Positions 34,091 through 38,241 of a stretch of DNA of 38,241 bases are shown here, piece by piece. Numbering within the stretch: the stretch's first letter is position 1; the number at the start of each line of letters is the position of its first letter. This stretch comes from Lachnospiraceae bacterium UBA2864 (GTDB lineage: Bacteria > Bacillota > Clostridia > Lachnospirales > Lachnospiraceae). The notes beneath the pieces are model-generated. The model saw nothing but the letters and a program-made list of their open reading frames with translations, was not told the origin of the DNA and ran no database searches. Made by a program: the position numbers and the translations under genes. The stretch covers positions 60,164 through 98,404 of the forward strand of contig DEFA01000016.1 in NCBI GenBank assembly GCA_002350525.1, read 5' to 3'.

Positions 34091-34798
34091 TTGGATTACG
34101 AGAGAATCAGAACATTTGTGAAGAGTTATATCAAAGCTGACAGTGATGGCCTTGAAGAAATATACAGCTCTGCGGTGAAAAGAGAGGTTCCCGTGATCCG
34201 GGAAGATACTCGTGATTATCTGAGACTTCTTCTGAATCAGACAAAACCTCGTAATATATTGGAAATAGGAACTGCGGTTGGCTATTCGGCGCTTTTTATG
34301 GCTGAGGTTCTGGCTGAGATATGTAAGGGATATGATACAGATATATCCTGGCATATCGATACCATTGAACTGGATGATATAAGAGCTGATGAAGCTGAGA
34401 AACATTTTAGAGACTTTGGCAGACAGGATCGCATCAGACTCATGAGGGGAGATGCGGCAGTTGTTCTGAACAGTATGGTTAAAAACCTCGAGGGGACTGA
34501 GCACTCCTTTAAAACCGATAAATATGATTTTGTATTTATAGATGCTGCCAAAGCCCAATATATGAATTATCTGAAACATGTGATGAAACTTGTTTCTGCA
34601 GGAGCAGTTATCGTGACGGATAATGTTCTGGAATCCGGACTTGTTCTGGAATCACATTTCCTCGTTGAAAAGAGTGACAGAACGATTCACGATAAGCTTA
34701 GGGAATATTTATATACGTTAAAGAATGACGAAAGGCTTGAGACAGCAATACTATCTATCGGTGATGGTGTTGCTGTTTCTGTGGTTAAGAAGATATAG
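34091..34798 (+). CDS. trmR: O-methyltransferase TrmR-like (tRNA 5-hydroxyuridine methyltransferase)
   Basis: A class I SAM-dependent O-methyltransferase of the catechol-O-methyltransferase type, about 235 residues. SAM motif: ILEIGTAVGYSALFMAEVL. Then TIELDDIRADEAEKHF and the metal-binding region DFVFIDAAKAQYMNYL with VTDNVL, all as in B. subtilis TrmR (YrrM). TrmR methylates 5-hydroxyuridine at tRNA position 34 to 5-methoxyuridine. It is directly followed by a TrhP-like U32 protein, the enzyme group that makes 5-hydroxyuridine, which strongly supports this role. The start is uncertain: TTG at 34091 with GAGAGG 9 nt upstream, or GTG at 34058 overlapping the previous gene by 14 nt. Confidence 0.86.
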   Translation: MDYERIRTFVKSYIKADSDGLEEIYSSAVKREVPVIREDTRDYLRLLLNQTKPRNILEIGTAVGYSALFMAEVLAEICKGYDTDISWHIDTIELDDIRADEAEKHFRDFGRQDRIRLMRGDAAVVLNSMVKNLEGTEHSFKTDKYDFVFIDAAKAQYMNYLKHVMKLVSAGAVIVTDNVLESGLVLESHFLVEKSDRTIHDKLREYLYTLKNDERLETAILSIGDGVAVSVVKKI

Positions 34799-34805
34799 AC
34801 AGAAC

Positions 34806-34814
34806 TGATATAAT
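34806..34814 (+). promoter_or_regulatory. Extended -10 promoter element before trhP
   Basis: TGATATAAT (34806-34814) fits an extended -10 (TGnTATAAT) with no convincing -35. It would start transcription near 34821, just before the trhP ribosome site. Confidence 0.4.
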
Positions 34815-34846
34815 GACTTGACATTATGGATATCGGAGATAATGAT

Positions 34847-36133
34847 ATGATTGATCAGAAGATAAAAAAACCCGAATTACTTATCCCGGCGGGCGGCATG
34901 GAGACTCTTAAAGTTGCAGTAAACTACGGCGCCGATGCGGTATATATGGGCGGAAGCAGATTCGGACTCAGGGCCAAGGCCGATAACTTTACTTACGAAG
35001 AGATGAAGAGTGCAGTGGAGTATGCACATGCTCATAATGTAAAGGTTTATGTTACGGTAAATGTGTTTGCTCATAATGAGGATATTGAAGGGCTTAAAGC
35101 TTACTTTGAAGAGATAAGGAATATAGGGATTGATGCGGTACTTATTGCTGATCCGGGAGTATTCAGTCTGGCAAGACAGATTATGCCGGAGATGGAGATA
35201 CATATAAGTACTCAGGCAAACAATACTAATTATATGACATACAGGTTCTGGTATGACATGGGCGTAAAGCGGGTTGTGTGTGCCAGAGAATTATCTCTCA
35301 GAGAGATTAAAGAGATAAGACAGAATATTCCGGATGACCTTGAGATAGAGGCTTTTGTCCATGGAGCGATGTGTATATCCTATTCGGGAAGATGTTTACT
35401 TTCGAATTACTTTACGGGAAGAGATGCCAACAAGGGAGCATGTACGCATCCCTGCAGATGGAAGTATGCTGTTATGGAAGAAACCCGTCCGGGTGAATAT
35501 CTTCCTGTTGAAGAAGATGAGAGAGGTACGTATATATTTAATTCCAAAGATCTGTGTATGATAGATCATATTCCGGATCTTGTGGATGCGGGAATTCAGT
35601 CTCTTAAAGTTGAAGGCAGGATGAAGACGTCTCTTTATGTAGCTGTTGCTGCGAGAACGTACAGGGAAGCTATAGATGATTACTTTGAATCACCGGAGCT
35701 GTATGAGTCGAAGCTCGACCACTACAGGGAAGAGATAGCAAGCTGCACGATGAGGGATTTTACAACCGGATTCTATTATGGTAAGCCGAAGTATGAAGAT
35801 CAGATATATGATAATAATACTTATATAAGAAATGCGGTTTATATAGGAACAGTGGAAGAGTGTGTAGTAGATGATAAGGAGCAGAGTGGAGAGCAGCAAA
35901 ACAACAAGACACAAAGAGGAACAGTCGTGATCCATCAGAAGAACAAGTTTTCTGTCGGGGATGAATTAGAAGTAATGCTCTTTAATGGCACTAATAAGAA
36001 AGTCAGGGTGGAAGGGATAACTGATGAGTATGGTGTGTCTATGGAGTCTGCACCGCATCCGAAACAGAAACTGTATATCACGCTTTCTGACATAGGGGGA
36101 ATATCGGAAGGAATGATTTTGAGAGCCGTGTAA
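34847..36133 (+). CDS. trhP: Peptidase U32 family protein, tRNA 5-hydroxyuridine synthesis (TrhP-like)
   Basis: 428 residues from the ATG at 34847, with GGAGA 7 nt upstream; an earlier ATG at 34826 lacks a ribosome site. The U32 signature is FVHGAMCISYSGRCLLSNYF (about 172-191), followed by ACTHPCRW, giving four conserved cysteines. The N-terminal barrel has ELLIPAGGMETLKVAVNYGADAVY cut by Gly-rich turns, and a C-terminal domain follows (~310-428). TrhP proteins hydroxylate U34 of tRNA in a prephenate-dependent way. With TrmR this gives the mo5U pathway. B. subtilis has two such genes (yrrN, yrrO) after yrrM; here there is one full-length protein. Confidence 0.87.
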   Translation: MIDQKIKKPELLIPAGGMETLKVAVNYGADAVYMGGSRFGLRAKADNFTYEEMKSAVEYAHAHNVKVYVTVNVFAHNEDIEGLKAYFEEIRNIGIDAVLIADPGVFSLARQIMPEMEIHISTQANNTNYMTYRFWYDMGVKRVVCARELSLREIKEIRQNIPDDLEIEAFVHGAMCISYSGRCLLSNYFTGRDANKGACTHPCRWKYAVMEETRPGEYLPVEEDERGTYIFNSKDLCMIDHIPDLVDAGIQSLKVEGRMKTSLYVAVAARTYREAIDDYFESPELYESKLDHYREEIASCTMRDFTTGFYYGKPKYEDQIYDNNTYIRNAVYIGTVEECVVDDKEQSGEQQNNKTQRGTVVIHQKNKFSVGDELEVMLFNGTNKKVRVEGITDEYGVSMESAPHPKQKLYITLSDIGGISEGMILRAV

Positions 36134-36270
36134 GCTGTTTGAAGATTATTTTAGTCTGAAAATAGTATTAAGAATTACTTAATATAGCGAAAATTATGTC
36201 AACTTTCACAGTATAGGGGGCGTATTTTCGTTTACATAACCACTTTTTTGTGCATGGTTCACAAAATTTT
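36134..36270 (+). other. Intergenic region with stacked inverted repeats upstream of pilB
   Basis: No gene is seen. Three perfect 7-bp inverted repeats are present: TATTAAG (36166-36172)/CTTAATA (36178-36184); CGAAAAT (36188-36194)/ATTTTCG (36224-36230); and TTTTGTG (36246-36252)/CACAAAA (36260-36266). The last is followed by T-rich sequence, so it could end the trhP transcript. ATTTTCG recurs at 36266-36272. They could also be regulator sites for pilB. Confidence 0.45.
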
Positions 36271-36280
36271 CGTTTTTCTT

Positions 36281-36307
36281 TTGTTATTATGAATAATGTG
36301 GTATAAT
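36281..36307 (+). promoter_or_regulatory. Promoter of pilB-pilT
   Basis: A perfect TATAAT (36302-36307) carries a TG extension (TGGTATAAT from 36299). A poor -35, TTGTTA (36281-36286), lies 15 bp upstream. Predicted start near 36314. Confidence 0.7.
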
Positions 36308-36313
36308 TCTTTT

Positions 36314-36345
36314 GTTACGGGGAATATTGCGTCTTAGTCCGTAAC
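36314..36345 (+). other. 5'-end hairpin in the pilB leader
   Basis: GTTACGG (36314-36320) pairs perfectly with CCGTAAC (36339-36345) around an 18-nt loop. The stem would begin at the first bases of the predicted transcript. It does not match a c-di-GMP riboswitch. Confidence 0.5.
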
Positions 36346-36378
36346 TGCTATTGATTAATGGGTGGAGAGGTACATAGC

Positions 36379-38094
36379 ATGCATATTGCAGGTGCAAGAA
36401 AGAAAATCAGAGTAGGTGATCTCCTCGTTGAAGCAGGAGCTATCACAGAGGATCAGCTCCAACAGGCCCTTGAGAAGCAGAAAGAGGATGGCGGACGAAT
36501 CGGTAACGTCATCATGCAGATGGGCTTCATATCCAAGGAACTTCTCATCACGGTTCTTACCACTCAGATGGGTATAGAGTATTGTGAGGTAAGATCGGTT
36601 CAGATAGATGAGGCAGTTCTGAAACTTGTTCCGGATAATCTTGTTGCAAAGTACAGGGTTATGCCGATAGGTTTCGATCCGGAAAATCCAAATATATTAA
36701 AAGTAGCTATGGCGGATCCTATGGATCTTATGGCCGTAGATGATATAAGTATATCTTCGGGACTTCAGGTAGAACCGATGCTTTCCTTTGATGAAGACCT
36801 CAGTGAGGTTATAGGAAAGTATTACGGAAGTGCTCAGGCTATGGAGGCTGCTGAGGCTTATAAAGCAGAGCAGGGTATCACGGCTACGCCTGATGTAGAT
36901 GAGTCTCAGGCGGAGATAGATAATTCTCCTATAGTTCTTCTGGTTAATCAGATTATAGAAGGTGGAGTAAGACAACGTGCTTCTGATATTCACATCGAGG
37001 CACTTGAGACAAAAGTCCGTGTCCGTTACCGAATCGACGGTGCTTTAAAGGAAGTTATGAATTACGAGATAGGAATCCTTCCTGCTATCACAGCCCGTAT
37101 CAAGATTATCGGTGGCATGGACATAGCTGAGAAGAGAAAACCTCAGGATGGACGTATCACGATAGTTGTTGATAGAAGAGAGTTTGATGTCCGTGTTTCC
37201 ATTCTTCCTACCGTATACGGCGAGAAGACGGTTATGAGACTTACTTCCAAGGACGGACTTACAAAGCCTAAGGCCGGACTTGGATTCTCGGAAGAAGAGA
37301 TAGAGATATTTGACGGAATACTCAGTAACCCGCATGGTATCATACTTGTTACGGGACCTACCGGATCCGGTAAGTCAACAACTCTTTATACTTCGCTATC
37401 GGAGCTTAATAAAGAGGAGGTAAATATCATTACGGTTGAAGACCCTGTTGAGGCAAATATCAACGGTATCAATCAGGTACAGGTAAATGTAAAAGCAGAG
37501 ATGACATTTGCAGCCGCACTTAGATCCATCCTTCGTCAGGATCCGGATATCATAATGATAGGAGAAATCCGAGACGGTGAGACAGCAAAGATTGCCGTGC
37601 AGGCTGCTATCACAGGACACCTTGTTGTTTCGACACTTCATACGAACTCTGCTGCATCAACAGTAACCCGTATTATAGATATGGGAATAGAACCGTATGT
37701 TGCGGGTGATGCACTTGTAGGTGTTATAGCACAGAGACTTGTGAGACGCCTTTGCACATCCTGCAGAATTCCGAGACTCGCCGATGATGATGAGAAGATT
37801 ATTCTCGGAGTAGAAGACCCGGATGATGATGTGGTCATCTATGAACCTGAAGGATGCCCGCTCTGCAACGATACAGGTTATTCGGGACGAATCGGCGTAT
37901 ATGAGATGATGCCTGTATCCAAAGAACTCCAGGCTGTTATTGCCAAAGGTGCTACTGCGGATGTTATAGAGAAACAGGCGCTTGCAGAAGGAATGTCGAC
38001 GCTCAAGATGTCTGCTGCAAGGCATGTGCTGAGGGGGACAACTTCCATGGCAGAGATGAAGAAGATTGTTTATACCACGGGTGATAATTATTAA
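36379..38094 (+). CDS. pilB: Type IV pilus assembly ATPase PilB (GspE family)
   Basis: A hexameric cytoplasmic ATPase that powers pilus extension. 571 residues from the ATG at 36379, preceded by GGAGAGG (8-nt spacing); an in-frame ATG at 36358 overlaps that site and was rejected. The N-terminal GspE domain begins KIRVGDLLVEAGAITEDQL. The linker and N2 domain contain ASDIHIEALETKVRVRYRIDG. Walker A is GPTGSGKST (~327-335). The Asp box and Walker B follow, with DIIMIGEIRDGETA (~390) and the His box HLVVSTLHTNSA. The zinc site is CTSC..CPLC (about 458-497), typical of PilB rather than PilT. pilT follows after 74 nt. No pilC is between them. Confidence 0.93.
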   Translation: MHIAGARKKIRVGDLLVEAGAITEDQLQQALEKQKEDGGRIGNVIMQMGFISKELLITVLTTQMGIEYCEVRSVQIDEAVLKLVPDNLVAKYRVMPIGFDPENPNILKVAMADPMDLMAVDDISISSGLQVEPMLSFDEDLSEVIGKYYGSAQAMEAAEAYKAEQGITATPDVDESQAEIDNSPIVLLVNQIIEGGVRQRASDIHIEALETKVRVRYRIDGALKEVMNYEIGILPAITARIKIIGGMDIAEKRKPQDGRITIVVDRREFDVRVSILPTVYGEKTVMRLTSKDGLTKPKAGLGFSEEEIEIFDGILSNPHGIILVTGPTGSGKSTTLYTSLSELNKEEVNIITVEDPVEANINGINQVQVNVKAEMTFAAALRSILRQDPDIIMIGEIRDGETAKIAVQAAITGHLVVSTLHTNSAASTVTRIIDMGIEPYVAGDALVGVIAQRLVRRLCTSCRIPRLADDDEKIILGVEDPDDDVVIYEPEGCPLCNDTGYSGRIGVYEMMPVSKELQAVIAKGATADVIEKQALAEGMSTLKMSAARHVLRGTTSMAEMKKIVYTTGDNY

Positions 38095-38111
38095 ATAATA
38101 AGATTATTTAA
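38091..38111 (+). repeat. AT-only inverted repeat at the pilB end
   Basis: TTAAATAAT (38091-38099) and ATTATTTAA (38103-38111) form a 9-bp A-T stem with a 3-nt loop that includes the pilB stop codon. It is too weak for a terminator, and pilT probably stays on the same transcript. Confidence 0.35.
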
Positions 38112-38168
38112 TTGATTATAGAATTATGAAAAAATGTACACACTATTTAAGAATGGGGGTAATGTAAT

Positions 38169-38241
38169 ATGATAGATATGGACGAACTCCTCAGCCTTGC
38201 GGTTGACGAGAATGCATCCGATGTTCACCTTGCGGTTGGTA
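38169..38241 (+). CDS. pilT: Type IV pilus retraction ATPase PilT, N-terminal fragment
   Basis: Only the first 24 codons are in the window. They read MIDMDELLSLAVDENASDVH and continue LAVG, which matches the PilT N-terminal pattern (L..A....ASD-H-..G). GGGGGTAA lies about 8 nt before the ATG. PilT drives pilus retraction and twitching motility, and its placement right after pilB supports the call. The ATP-binding parts are beyond the right edge. Confidence 0.82.
   Translation, partial: MIDMDELLSLAVDENASDVHLAVG

Noticed and set aside
34818..34843. TTGACA with GATAAT before trhP
   Set aside because: The spacer is 14 bp, too short; the extended -10 at 34806 is a better candidate.
36134..36378. 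A second c-di-GMP riboswitch before pilB
   Set aside because: Neither the GEMM-I core (GACGCAAAGC with GGCAGCC) nor a type II pattern is present.

Overview
The window is a gene-dense, entirely plus-strand stretch of a low-to-moderate GC Firmicutes chromosome. Gene content (PolC, PASTA kinase PrkC with IreB, RNase J, omega subunit, meso-DAP type MurE, MEP-pathway Dxr/IspG) and order (yicC-gmk-rpoZ; murE/priA-def-fmt-rsmB-rlmN-stp-prkC-rsgA-rpe-thiN; pyrH-frr-uppS-cdsA-dxr-rseP-ispG-polC; ireB-ruvX-rnj) fit Clostridia, most likely Lachnospiraceae (Butyrivibrio/Lachnospira/Coprococcus-like). The family assignment is inference. I saw no IS element, phage gene, CRISPR array, rRNA or tRNA.

Layout. 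(1) 1-1481: end of a TrmL-type tRNA methyltransferase, then a monocistronic type IV pilin gene. The pilin has a strong promoter, a cyclic-di-GMP-I (GEMM-I) riboswitch with its own intrinsic terminator, about 200 nt of further leader containing two hairpins, and a closing terminator. (2) 1488-3476: yicC-gmk-rpoZ, with a promoter and a leader hairpin starting near the predicted transcript 5' end, closed by a 16-bp hairpin. (3) 3528-17647: a long run for peptidoglycan precursor synthesis (MurE), replication restart (PriA), formyl-Met cycling (Def, Fmt), rRNA modification (an in-frame RsmB-RlmN fusion), Ser/Thr phosphatase and PASTA kinase, ribosome assembly GTPase RsgA, Rpe, ThiN and an SSS-type transporter. 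(4) 17886-30621: a promoter drives an unusually long bactofilin followed by pyrH, frr, uppS, cdsA, dxr, rseP, ispG and polC. (5) 30608-33100: ireB, ruvX, rnj. (6) 33164-36133: ylbF-family gene, a membrane protein with only the N-terminal part of MltG, and the trmR-trhP pair expected to make 5-methoxyuridine at tRNA position 34. (7) 36134-38241: a structured intergenic region, then pilB and the first codons of pilT.

How it fits together. Type IV pilus genes lie at both ends: a c-di-GMP-sensing pilin gene at the left and the motor ATPases PilB/PilT at the right. The cell-envelope theme (MurE, UppS, CdsA, RseP, PrkC/Stp/IreB, bactofilin, MltG-like protein) recurs throughout. The kinase (PrkC), phosphatase (Stp) and likely kinase substrate (IreB) are all in the window. 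The most notable items are the riboswitch-controlled pilin with a predicted competing antiterminator pairing that uses the ligand-binding core, the RsmB-RlmN fusion, the large bactofilin, the MltG-like protein without a catalytic domain, and a PriA that seems to lack its winged-helix domain.
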